Source: JBLHRE01 sp047625765 (lineage in GTDB: Bacteria; Bacteroidota; Bacteroidia; Flavobacteriales; JBLHRE01). From it: a stretch of DNA of 7,645 nucleotides. The stretch is from the NCBI GenBank assembly GCA_047625765.1, contig JBLHRE010000086.1, positions 1 through 7,645 of the forward strand. Direction: 5' to 3'. Below, piece by piece: positions 1-6,517 of the stretch (the first letter of the stretch is position 1; each line of letters begins with the position of its first letter). A model generated the notes under the pieces. The model did no database searches. It was given only the letters and a program-made list of their open reading frames with translations, and was not told the origin of the DNA. The position numbers and the translations under genes are program-made.

Positions 1-1030
1 TGGTATTGTTTACATCAGGTACTGTACTTAAATACGATTTTAAGATAAAGCTTTTTTCTTCTACTACACTTGTCGGAAAACTGAAATTGATAGGATAACT
101 TTTTTCGTAATCTCCAAAGGCATCAATATTATCTGCAGCTGGTTGATGACTATAAATAGAAACGTTGTCATCGAAAACCTCGTAACTAAAACCTACATTT
201 TTTTGCAAGGATGATAGATTACGCATGTACACAGTAAAATCCTCTGCTAAATAAACACTCATATTTGCCTTAAAGTGACTCCAAGGCATTTCTTGATACT
301 TGTTTAATAAAGAAATATGACGCTCTGTAAAAGCACCATCAACTAAAGTGGTGTCAGATATAAATCTTCCTTCATCCAACTGCACATAATCAATATGCCA
401 AGTGTCAAACTGGCCTCCTTTATTCCCAATAGACACAAATCGAAATACAAATCTATCTTGCAGTAAATTAGAATCTACAATAGGAACCATAACCCTTTCG
501 AAAGGTTTGAGACTTGTTCCGTTTACTTCCCAAAGCGGAGTCCAAACCGAATCTGATTCTATTTTAGCTTCTAGCTTTAATAGATCACTTGCACTAGGTT
601 CTGCTACCAATCCTTGTGGTTGGTAAAAGAAACTTAAATAAACAGAATCGCTAGGTAAGTAATCTAAGTCGATTGGTTTCGATGTTAAAACATCCGCTAC
701 TCCAACACTTCCATCAATATCGTAGGCCTGCCCAGAAGCATCCAGTCCATCAAAGGTTGCTACGCCAACCGTGGGCGGATTTACAGCCATGTCGCCATTA
801 ACAAATACGTTTCGGTCTTGCCAAAACGCAGTATCGGGAACTGTTCCTAGTTTCGAAAAATCATCAACAAATGGTAAAACTACCGATGCTGCAGATTTAT
901 TATGATCTAATTTGAGCTTTTTATAATTAGCGCCTATGGTGTAGTTCTCTGTAAGAGGCAGTAGTTTCTCTTGGGCCTGTGCACTTAGGCAAAGTATCCC
1001 TCCTAATACTACAATTGCAATTTTTTTCAT
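1..1030 (-). CDS. Secreted protein, probable T9SS cargo, C-terminus beyond the left edge (partial)
   Basis: The frame stays open from an ATG at 1030 to the left edge, giving 343 visible codons without a stop. The N-terminus is a classical signal peptide: a KK pair, a hydrophobic stretch (residues 4-16), then AQA-Q with likely cleavage after residue 19. The mature part has LPFVDDFS near residue 53, PPTVGVATFDGLDASG around 84-99, and DTWHIDYVQLDEG around residue 210. From memory, these resemble the N-terminal beta-sandwich region of long Bacteroidota secreted proteins that carry a C-terminal T9SS sorting domain. That sorting domain would lie outside the window, so export by T9SS is inference. 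No catalytic motif is visible. The gene starts nine bases after the PASTA gene stop and has no promoter of its own that I can see, so co-transcription is likely. It could instead be a surface adhesin or carbohydrate-binding protein; no specific function can be assigned. Confidence 0.8.
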   Translation of the reverse strand, partial: MKKIAIVVLGGILCLSAQAQEKLLPLTENYTIGANYKKLKLDHNKSAASVVLPFVDDFSKLGTVPDTAFWQDRNVFVNGDMAVNPPTVGVATFDGLDASGQAYDIDGSVGVADVLTSKPIDLDYLPSDSVYLSFFYQPQGLVAEPSASDLLKLEAKIESDSVWTPLWEVNGTSLKPFERVMVPIVDSNLLQDRFVFRFVSIGNKGGQFDTWHIDYVQLDEGRFISDTTLVDGAFTERHISLLNKYQEMPWSHFKANMSVYLAEDFTVYMRNLSSLQKNVGFSYEVFDDNVSIYSHQPAADNIDAFGDYEKSYPINFSFPTSVVEEKSFILKSYLSTVPDVNNT

Positions 1031-1039
1031 CAAAATATT

Positions 1040-1852
1040 CTATGGTAATTGACTAAATAACGTATCAACTCGAACTTTGGTACTATCCATTGTTAACCAT
1101 AAATCAACATCGGCACCCATTCTAATTACGGGAGTTACAGAAGCGTAAGGGCTTTGCTTGTAAACCATTGCTTTTAACGAATCTTTGGCATGTACTGTTT
1201 TATCAAAATTAATAGCACCTGTATTTAAAGAAAAGCGCTTTAACTGATACGATGCTTCACCTATACTTAATCCAATAACATAAGGCATAACAATTCTTTC
1301 GTTACTCAGCCCTTTACCCAAAACCAAATTAATGGTAGATAGTTTTTGAATTTGATCTCCTGGTTGCAATTCTTTCCCATTCAATTTCATAACCAACACT
1401 ACATCTTTTGCCATGTCTGGGACATAGGTAAGTGTACCAATGTTTAAACCTGCAAAACGCAACTTATCCATTGCTTGTCGCTTCGATTTATCGATAACAT
1501 CTGGTAGTATTACTTTTTCCGGGATGTTAGGGTTTACCGTTAACAACAGTTCTCGTTGTGGCTTTACCTTAAGCCCTTGCAAAGGGTATACCTCTGTAAT
1601 TGCTCCTCTATCAAAATTGATATTATACTCCGAAGAATCAATTACGCGAAACCTCAAATCCCAGGAATCTAATAATCCTTCTATCTTAGAAAGTTGAATA
1701 TTTTTTACATCTGGTACTACCACAGTTTCGTCTTGTCTTGTGTAGGACGAAATACCTCCAAAGACAACAAAATATAAGAGCACAAAAAGTCCTGTTGCTA
1801 GTGCAACTTGCATCAAAAATGCCTTGCTAAATAAAAAGCGAATCAGTTTCAT
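1040..1852 (-). CDS. Single-pass membrane protein with three PASTA domains
   Basis: This 270-residue protein has a short basic N-terminus, one membrane segment at about residues 13-34, and then a periplasmic part made of three PASTA-type repeats: about 43-108 (starting VVVPDVKN), 112-180 (VILPDVIDKSK) and 184-255 (IVMPYVIGLS). Each shows the family pattern of a V-P-D/Y-V opening, a helix with a conserved leucine, and a closing beta strand (LLLTVN, INLVLGKG, VDLWLTM). PASTA domains are known to bind peptidoglycan or beta-lactams in Ser/Thr kinases and penicillin-binding proteins. Here neither a kinase nor a transpeptidase domain is present, as is usual for the stand-alone Bacteroidota form. 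The gene is divergent from ddl, which supports a cell-wall role, though its exact job is unknown. Starting at the ATG at 1852 leaves a leader of roughly a dozen bases after the -7 element at 1872-1879. Stop is TAG. Confidence 0.92.
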   Translation of the reverse strand: MKLIRFLFSKAFLMQVALATGLFVLLYFVVFGGISSYTRQDETVVVPDVKNIQLSKIEGLLDSWDLRFRVIDSSEYNINFDRGAITEVYPLQGLKVKPQRELLLTVNPNIPEKVILPDVIDKSKRQAMDKLRFAGLNIGTLTYVPDMAKDVVLVMKLNGKELQPGDQIQKLSTINLVLGKGLSNERIVMPYVIGLSIGEASYQLKRFSLNTGAINFDKTVHAKDSLKAMVYKQSPYASVTPVIRMGADVDLWLTMDSTKVRVDTLFSQLP

Positions 1853-1871
1853 GAAAAAGAATAATGAGCCG

Positions 1872-1879
1872 CAAAGATA
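1872..1879 (-). promoter_or_regulatory. Bacteroidota -7 promoter element for the PASTA gene
   Basis: Read on the minus strand this is TATCTTTG, an exact match to the TAnnTTTG -7 consensus of Bacteroidota housekeeping promoters. It lies 19 bases upstream of the ATG at 1852, which would give a short untranslated leader. I could not find a convincing TTG -33 element at the usual distance, so the call rests on the -7 motif and its position. Confidence 0.6.
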
Positions 1880-1929
1880 AAAATTAGGTCGTACCGATTA
1901 CTTGATAAAAAAATACATCAAAATTGTAC

Positions 1930-1937
1930 TACTTTTG
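1930..1937 (+). promoter_or_regulatory. ddl: Bacteroidota -7 promoter element for ddl
   Basis: The sequence TACTTTTG is an exact TAnnTTTG match and lies 21 bases before the ATG at 1959. A TTG triplet lies upstream at 1902-1904, but the 25-base gap is longer than the usual -33/-7 spacing. If this promoter is real, transcription starts near 1943, which rules out translation from the upstream in-frame TTG at 1902 and decides the ddl start. Confidence 0.55.
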
Positions 1938-1958
1938 GCACTTACTAGCATATATCAA

Positions 1959-2921
1959 ATGAAGAAAATTGCCATTGTTTATGGAGGTTTCAGTGCCGAA
2001 GCAGGCATCTCTGCAAAAAGCGCTGCGGTTGCCAAAAAATTTATCTGTGCCAATACCTACACAACTTTTATGGTTAGAATAGGTTTAACAGGTTGGTTTT
2101 TAGAATTAGAGGGGGAATCTTACCCCATCGACAAAAACAATTTTGGCGCTATGGTGCAAGGCAAACCCTTTTTATTTGATGGCGTTTTTATTGCTATACA
2201 TGGCGACCCTGGAGAAAACGGAGTATTGCAAGCGTATTTCGACCTTATAAAAATGCCCTACAATACCTCTGGTTCTTTTGCCGCTGCAATGACTTTTGAC
2301 AAAGGATCGTGCAACAGCATATTAAGGCAAAAAGGCATTAAGGTTGCCGAATCTTATTGGTATCAGAAAGGAATTGCATTGGATGAAGAAGTCATCCTGA
2401 AAAGAGTAGGTTTACCTTGTTTTGTGAAACCCAACAGAGGTGGATCTAGCTATGGTATTTCGAAAGTTAGCAAAGCAGAAGACTTACAAAAAGCCATAAA
2501 CTTTGCTTTGGAACACGATTCGGAAGTAATAATAGAAGCCTATGTACGCGGTACAGAAGCGTCTTGCGGATGTCTCAATTATATAGATGGCATAAAGGCA
2601 TTGCCTATTACAGAAATAGTTGTGGAAGGCGAGTTCTTTGATTACGCTGCCAAGTACGAAGGGAAATCTCAAGAAATTACCCCAGCACGATTAGACCTAG
2701 AGACTACCTTAAAAATCCAAAACACCACCGAGCTTATTTATAAAATGATGCAACTAAACGGAATGGCTCGGGTTGATTACATTATTCAAGATGGCGAACC
2801 ATTTGTAATTGAAATAAATACTGTTCCTGGACTTTCAGAAGAAAGTATTCTTCCACAACAAGCCAATGCAGCTGGCATCTCTATGAAAGATTTTTTCACT
2901 AAAAGTTTATCGTTTATTTAA
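1959..2921 (+). CDS. ddl: D-alanine--D-alanine ligase
   Basis: This ATP-grasp ligase joins two D-alanines in the cytoplasm for the peptidoglycan stem peptide. It is full length at 320 residues. Visible landmarks are YGGFSAEAGIS with the N-terminal glutamate (E14), HGDPGENG (81-88), KPNRGGSSYGISKV with the conserved serine (S163), FDYAAKY with K232 and Y233, and the ATP/metal-binding end RVDYI...FVIEINTVPGLS with D273, E285 and N287. Tyrosine in the AKY position is typical of D-Ala-D-Ala enzymes rather than the VanA-type D-lactate ligases. I start at the ATG at 1959 because MKKIAIVYGG is the normal family N-terminus. An in-frame TTG at 1902 would add 19 hydrophobic residues and lies upstream of the likely promoter. 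The gene is divergent from the PASTA gene, and its last 15 bases overlap the end of rdgB on the other strand. Confidence 0.96.
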   Translation: MKKIAIVYGGFSAEAGISAKSAAVAKKFICANTYTTFMVRIGLTGWFLELEGESYPIDKNNFGAMVQGKPFLFDGVFIAIHGDPGENGVLQAYFDLIKMPYNTSGSFAAAMTFDKGSCNSILRQKGIKVAESYWYQKGIALDEEVILKRVGLPCFVKPNRGGSSYGISKVSKAEDLQKAINFALEHDSEVIIEAYVRGTEASCGCLNYIDGIKALPITEIVVEGEFFDYAAKYEGKSQEITPARLDLETTLKIQNTTELIYKMMQLNGMARVDYIIQDGEPFVIEINTVPGLSEESILPQQANAAGISMKDFFTKSLSFI

Positions 2922-3482
2922 AAATTCTATCAATTTCTGAACGGCTCTTCCTCTGTGACTCATAGAATTTTTTTCGTCTTGGTTCATTGCTGCAAAACTG
3001 CGACTATGTCCTTCAGGAATAAAGATAGGGTCGTAACCAAAACCTTTATTGCCAGAATATGACAAGGCTATTTCGCCATTTACAACACCTTCGAATTGCG
3101 TTTCTACACCATCAATAATTAAAGAAACTACGGTTCTAAACCTTGCTTTGCGATTTGCAGTACCTTCTAGATTAGAAAGTACCAAGGCCATATTGTCTTC
3201 TGCAGATTTTTGGGCGCCAGCATAACGTGCAGAATAAACACCAGGAGCACCGTTCAAAGCTTCAATTTCCAAACCCGTATCGTCAGAAAAACAGTTGTAG
3301 CCATATTTCTCCCAAACCCATTTCGATTTTATCTGAGCATTGCCTTCCAAGGTCTCTGCCGTTTCTGGAATATCTTCATTGCAGCCAATATCTGTTAGCC
3401 CATTTACCTCTATCCCTTCTGGAACAATTGCAGCAATTTCTGCCAATTTGTTTTTATTGTTTGTTGCAAAAACCAGTTTCAT
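2907..3482 (-). CDS. rdgB: RdgB/HAM1 non-canonical purine NTP pyrophosphatase (dITP/XTP diphosphatase)
   Basis: The enzyme hydrolyses dITP, ITP and XTP to monophosphate plus pyrophosphate, which keeps deaminated purines out of DNA and RNA. With the start at 3482 it is 191 residues. Motifs are FATNNKNKLAEI at 5-16 (nucleotide-binding N-terminus), SDDTGLEIEALNGAPGVYSARYAG from 66 with the catalytic aspartates D67/D68, and GFGYDPIFIPEGHSRSFAAM followed by EKNSMSHRGRA near the C-terminus. In-frame ATGs also exist at 3506 and 3491, but MKLVFATNNKNK matches the family start and leaves one base after the rlmH stop. The closeness suggests one transcript and possibly translational coupling with rlmH. 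Its stop lies inside the 3' end of ddl on the opposite strand, with no terminator visible between them. Confidence 0.95.
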   Translation of the reverse strand: MKLVFATNNKNKLAEIAAIVPEGIEVNGLTDIGCNEDIPETAETLEGNAQIKSKWVWEKYGYNCFSDDTGLEIEALNGAPGVYSARYAGAQKSAEDNMALVLSNLEGTANRKARFRTVVSLIIDGVETQFEGVVNGEIALSYSGNKGFGYDPIFIPEGHSRSFAAMNQDEKNSMSHRGRAVQKLIEFLNKR

Positions 3483-3483
3483 A

Positions 3484-3957
3484 TTATTCATGATGATAGG
3501 GTTCATTTTTTAAAATGGTCATAGCGCGATATACCTGTTCTATTAAAAACATACGCACCATTTGATGGGAGAAAGTCATTTTTGAAAGTGAGATTTTACC
3601 TTGTGCCTTTTGGTAGACAGCATCGCTAAAACCATAAGGACCTCCAATTACCAAGACCAATCGTTTAAGACCTGCATTCATTTCTTTTTGCATGAACTCT
3701 GCAAATTTAATAGAAGTAAAATCCTTTCCTTTTTCATCCAACAAAACCAATTTATCGGTTGGTTTTAGTTGGTTTAAAATCGCTTGCCCCTCTAATTCTT
3801 TCTGCTGATTTTCGCTTAGGCTTTTAACCTTTTTCAAATCTGGGATCACGATTGTTTCGCTTGGCAAATAGTGAGATAAGCGCTTTTCGTACACTTCATA
3901 CCCCTTTTTGATATAATCTGCATCAGTTTTTCCCACAAACAGTAAACATAGCTTCAT
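3484..3957 (-). CDS. rlmH: 23S rRNA (pseudouridine1915-N3)-methyltransferase
   Basis: RlmH is a small SPOUT-class methyltransferase that uses SAM to methylate pseudouridine 1915 in helix 69 of 23S rRNA on assembled ribosomes. The 157-residue length is the family norm. Diagnostic segments are LLDEKGKDFTSIKFAEFM (72-89), the SAM-binding knot VIGGPYGFS (103-111), LSKMTFSHQMVRMFLIEQVYRA (124-145) and the closing NEPYHHE. The start MKLCLLFVGK is typical. It is the first gene of a minus-strand pair with rdgB. Its 5' neighbour nadC is divergent across 63 bases. The end overlaps the two upstream candidate ATGs of rdgB but not the preferred one. Confidence 0.96.
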   Translation of the reverse strand: MKLCLLFVGKTDADYIKKGYEVYEKRLSHYLPSETIVIPDLKKVKSLSENQQKELEGQAILNQLKPTDKLVLLDEKGKDFTSIKFAEFMQKEMNAGLKRLVLVIGGPYGFSDAVYQKAQGKISLSKMTFSHQMVRMFLIEQVYRAMTILKNEPYHHE

Positions 3958-3974
3958 CTCTGTTTAAAAGTTTT

Positions 3975-3982
3975 TTACTTTG
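3975..3982 (+). promoter_or_regulatory. Possible -7 promoter element for nadC
   Basis: TTACTTTG differs by one base from TAnnTTTG and lies 38 bases upstream of the nadC ATG. There is no clear TTG at the -33 distance. Read on the other strand, CAATATTA at 3986-3993 gives TAATATTG, also one mismatch from consensus and suitably placed for rlmH. Both are weak calls in a spacer that must hold promoters for two divergent genes. Confidence 0.35.
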
Positions 3983-4020
3983 CAGCAATATTAACCATTT
4001 TAATAGAGCTATTCAGCACG

Positions 4021-4887
4021 ATGAGTCATTCAGGATTATTTACAGATCAGGCCATTGAACTTCAGCATTTTATTCAACAGGCTTTGTATGAAGATGTACG
4101 AGAAGGAGACCACAGTGCTTTAGCTTGTATACCTAGAGATGCCAGAGGAAAGGCAAAGTTATTGGTAAAAGAGGCTGGAAAAATTGCGGGTGTACAGGTT
4201 GCCAAGGCCATTTTTAAATTTATCGATCCTACCATTCAGTTCGAACAATTGATTGAAGACGGAACAGAAGTGGGGATTGGCGACATTGTTTTTACTGTAG
4301 AAGGACCTTCTATTTCTTTATTAACTGGCGAACGATTGGTTTTAAATTGCATGCAAAGGATGAGTGCTATTGCAACAAAAACGAGTTATTATGTAAGCCT
4401 GCTAGATGGTTTGGACACGAAAGTTTTAGATACTAGAAAAACAACACCTGGTTTTCGTCTTTTAGAAAAATGGGCTGTTACAATTGGTGGTGGCTACAAT
4501 CACCGTTTTGGTTTATACGATATGATTATGCTAAAAGACAATCATATTGATTTTGTGGGGGGAATACGCAAGGCTATTGAAAAGACACATACTTATCTAA
4601 AAGAAACGGCTCTTTCCTTACCTATTGAAGTTGAAACAAGAGATTTAAAGGAAGTTGCTGAGGTTTTAGAAGTAGGAGGTATTCAACGCATAATGTTAGA
4701 TAATTTCAATTATAAAGACACAAATAAAGCAGTTGATCTAATTGATGGCCAATACGAAACAGAATCGTCTGGCGGAATTAACGAAAGCACTATAAGAGCT
4801 TATGCAGAATGTGGTGTAGACTACATTTCTGTTGGTGCTCTTACACATGGAGTAAAAAGTATTGACCTTAGCCTAAAGGCATTTTAG
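4021..4887 (+). CDS. nadC: Nicotinate-nucleotide pyrophosphorylase (carboxylating), quinolinate phosphoribosyltransferase
   Basis: NadC converts quinolinate and PRPP to nicotinate mononucleotide, CO2 and pyrophosphate, the third step of de novo NAD synthesis, in the cytoplasm. The 288 residues match the family. The N-terminal domain has ALYEDVREGDHS (21-32) and an NCMQRMSAIAT helix (109-119). The alpha/beta barrel has DTRKTTPGFR (137-146), GGGYNHRFGLYD (156-167), LKDNHI (171-176), IEVETRD (202-208), IMLDNF (224-229) and SSGGI (249-253) followed by SVGALTH (270-276). These include the basic residues known to bind quinolinate and PRPP. nadA and nadB are not in the window. The yihY-type gene begins two bases after its stop, so the two are very probably co-transcribed. 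Confidence 0.97.
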   Translation: MSHSGLFTDQAIELQHFIQQALYEDVREGDHSALACIPRDARGKAKLLVKEAGKIAGVQVAKAIFKFIDPTIQFEQLIEDGTEVGIGDIVFTVEGPSISLLTGERLVLNCMQRMSAIATKTSYYVSLLDGLDTKVLDTRKTTPGFRLLEKWAVTIGGGYNHRFGLYDMIMLKDNHIDFVGGIRKAIEKTHTYLKETALSLPIEVETRDLKEVAEVLEVGGIQRIMLDNFNYKDTNKAVDLIDGQYETESSGGINESTIRAYAECGVDYISVGALTHGVKSIDLSLKAF

Positions 4888-4889
4888 CT

Positions 4890-5861
4890 ATGGCAAGGGA
4901 ACTAAAAGATAGAATACTAGAACACCGGTTTACCGTAGGTTTAATCCAATTTTCGAAAAAATTGGTCTTGCCAGGGTTCGATGGTATAAGTGCCTTTGAA
5001 GTTTCTAAGTTCTTTATAAAAGGTATTGTGGATGGAGCTATTTCTACCAGATCGGGAGCACTGGCTTACAGTTTCTTCTTAGCTATTTTCCCTGCTATTA
5101 TATTTCTGTTTACACTTATCCCATACATTCCGGTAGAAACTTTTCATGATGAGCTATTTGGCTTGATGGCTGAAGTTTTACCCGCTGGGGTATTTGAGGC
5201 CATTGAGACTACCTTGTCTGATATCATTAACAAGCCAAGAGGTGGTTTACTTTCTTTGGGTTTTGTATTGGCCATGGTCTTTGCAACAAACGGGGTTAGC
5301 TCTATGATGGTAGAATTTAATCATACGATACATTCTAATGCCCATAGAAGTTTCATAAAGCACCGTTGGGTAGCATTGTGTTTAACCTTAACTATTTCGG
5401 TCTTGCTTATACTTGCTATTGTATTGGTAGTACTTTCCAAATCCGTTAATATGTTTTTTGTAGAACAAGGGTATATCTCAAGCACGGTTGCAGAATGGCT
5501 TGCCTATTCACGATGGGGGATTTTAATAGCTCTTTTGTTTTTCGGAATTTCTTTCCTCTATTATTTTGGTCCAGTAAAAAAAACACGCTATCGTTTCTTT
5601 TCACCAGGAGGCATTTTAGCTACGGTATTAATTATTGTAACCTCTGTGGCTTTTAGTTATTATGTGGGTAATTTCGCCCAATACAATAAGCTTTACGGAT
5701 CTATTGGTACACTCATTATTATTCTGCTGTGGATCAATATAAACTCATTAAGTTTGCTCCTAGGCTTTGAGCTTAATGCTAGTATTACAAAAGCTAGAAA
5801 CGAGAACAAAGACACTTTGGATAGTAGTATATATGTTGATATTACGCAGCCACTAGATTAG
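4890..5861 (+). CDS. YihY/BrkB-family inner membrane protein
   Basis: This 323-residue integral membrane protein has about six hydrophobic segments, near residues 58-80, 120-138, 161-183, 209-228, 240-260 and 272-295. Family hallmarks are RSGALAYSFFLAIFPAIIF in the first segment and YGSIGTLIIILLWIN in the last, followed by the GFELNA end. The family is widespread; older names such as 'ribonuclease BN' and 'virulence factor BrkB' come from misassignment or a single pathogen study and should not be read as function here. The biochemical role is unsettled. A cytoplasmic N-terminal stretch of roughly 50 residues and a polar C-terminal tail flank the membrane core. It starts two bases after nadC and is 23 bases before the deacetylase gene, so it is the middle gene of a probable three-gene transcript. 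Confidence 0.9.
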   Translation: MARELKDRILEHRFTVGLIQFSKKLVLPGFDGISAFEVSKFFIKGIVDGAISTRSGALAYSFFLAIFPAIIFLFTLIPYIPVETFHDELFGLMAEVLPAGVFEAIETTLSDIINKPRGGLLSLGFVLAMVFATNGVSSMMVEFNHTIHSNAHRSFIKHRWVALCLTLTISVLLILAIVLVVLSKSVNMFFVEQGYISSTVAEWLAYSRWGILIALLFFGISFLYYFGPVKKTRYRFFSPGGILATVLIIVTSVAFSYYVGNFAQYNKLYGSIGTLIIILLWININSLSLLLGFELNASITKARNENKDTLDSSIYVDITQPLD

Positions 5862-5884
5862 ATACTCCTAAGAACTAATTATTT

Positions 5885-6517
5885 ATGAAAGATTTTAAGA
5901 AAATTATTATTCTTGCACCACATGCCGATGATGGCGAATTTGGTTGTGGCGCAACCATCAATAAGCTCTGTAAAGAAGGAAAAGAAGTTTGGTATATTGC
6001 ATTTTCTCCTTGTAAAATTTCTATCCCTAAAGAGTTTCCCGAAGATATCTTGTATCAAGAACTAGACAATGCTGCTGCAGCATTGGGTATTGATAAAGAA
6101 CGCATTGTTAAATTTGATTTTGATGTGAGGCATTTCCCTGCACAGCGCCAGGCAATTTTAGAGGAAATGATACAACTTAAAAAACAGATTCAACCTGATT
6201 TGGTTATCATGCCAAATTCAAACGATATCCACCAAGATCACCATACCATTTATGAAGAAGGTTTAAGAGCATTTAAAGGTTGTTCTATGTTGGGTTACGA
6301 ACTTATCTGGAACAACCTACAAATGGTTACCAATTTCCATGTTTCGGTTAGCGAAGAAAATGTGTTGGCAAAATGGAATGCCATTGATGCCTATAAATCT
6401 CAAACCTTTAGAAATTATAAATCATTAGATTTTGCAAGAGGATTGGCTCAAATCAGAGGTGTACAAATAGGTGTAGATTTTGCTGAAGCCTTTGAAACCA
6501 TTAGAATTATAGCATAA
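5885..6517 (+). CDS. PIG-L/LmbE-family deacetylase
   Basis: This 210-residue protein fits the zinc-dependent N-acetyl-sugar deacetylase family (PIG-L, LmbE, MshB, BshB). The first motif is APHADDGEFGCG at 11-22, equivalent to the usual AHPDDxExG with the proline replaced by alanine; H13 and D16 are the expected zinc ligands and D15 the general base. The second motif is NDIHQDHH at 113-120, supplying the third histidine ligand. A Rossmann-like order of strands (IIILAPH, VWYIAFSP, DLVIMPNS) is visible. The substrate cannot be read from sequence. The HxDDxExGCG spacing is like BshB of bacillithiol synthesis, but no bacillithiol gene is nearby and the rest does not look specifically like BshB, so an envelope or nucleotide-sugar substrate is also possible. 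There is no signal peptide, so it acts in the cytoplasm. No promoter is seen in the 23-base gap after the yihY-type gene. The stop codon forms part of the terminator stem. Confidence 0.9.
   Translation: MKDFKKIIILAPHADDGEFGCGATINKLCKEGKEVWYIAFSPCKISIPKEFPEDILYQELDNAAAALGIDKERIVKFDFDVRHFPAQRQAILEEMIQLKKQIQPDLVIMPNSNDIHQDHHTIYEEGLRAFKGCSMLGYELIWNNLQMVTNFHVSVSEENVLAKWNAIDAYKSQTFRNYKSLDFARGLAQIRGVQIGVDFAEAFETIRIIA

Noticed and set aside
402..626. Plus-strand open frame of 74 codons
   Set aside because: It lies antisense inside the secreted-protein gene, has no recognisable domain, and the minus-strand frame carries a signal peptide and family-like motifs throughout.
1440..1697. Plus-strand open frame of 85 codons
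   Set aside because: Antisense shadow of the PASTA gene, falling across PASTA repeats 1 and 2; composition is not protein-like.
2484..2672. Minus-strand open frame of 62 codons
   Set aside because: Antisense to the conserved core of ddl, with no motif and no promoter or start context.
1959..2921. VanA-type D-Ala-D-lactate ligase (resistance gene)
   Set aside because: The AKY segment with tyrosine is typical of ordinary D-Ala-D-Ala ligases, and no vanH/vanX-like neighbours are present.
3210..3493. Two overlapping plus-strand open frames (62 and 88 codons)
   Set aside because: Both are antisense to rdgB, in two different frames, and lack any recognisable feature.
4890..5861. Ribonuclease BN or virulence factor
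   Set aside because: The family name is historical; the sequence shows only a polytopic membrane protein with no nuclease motif.
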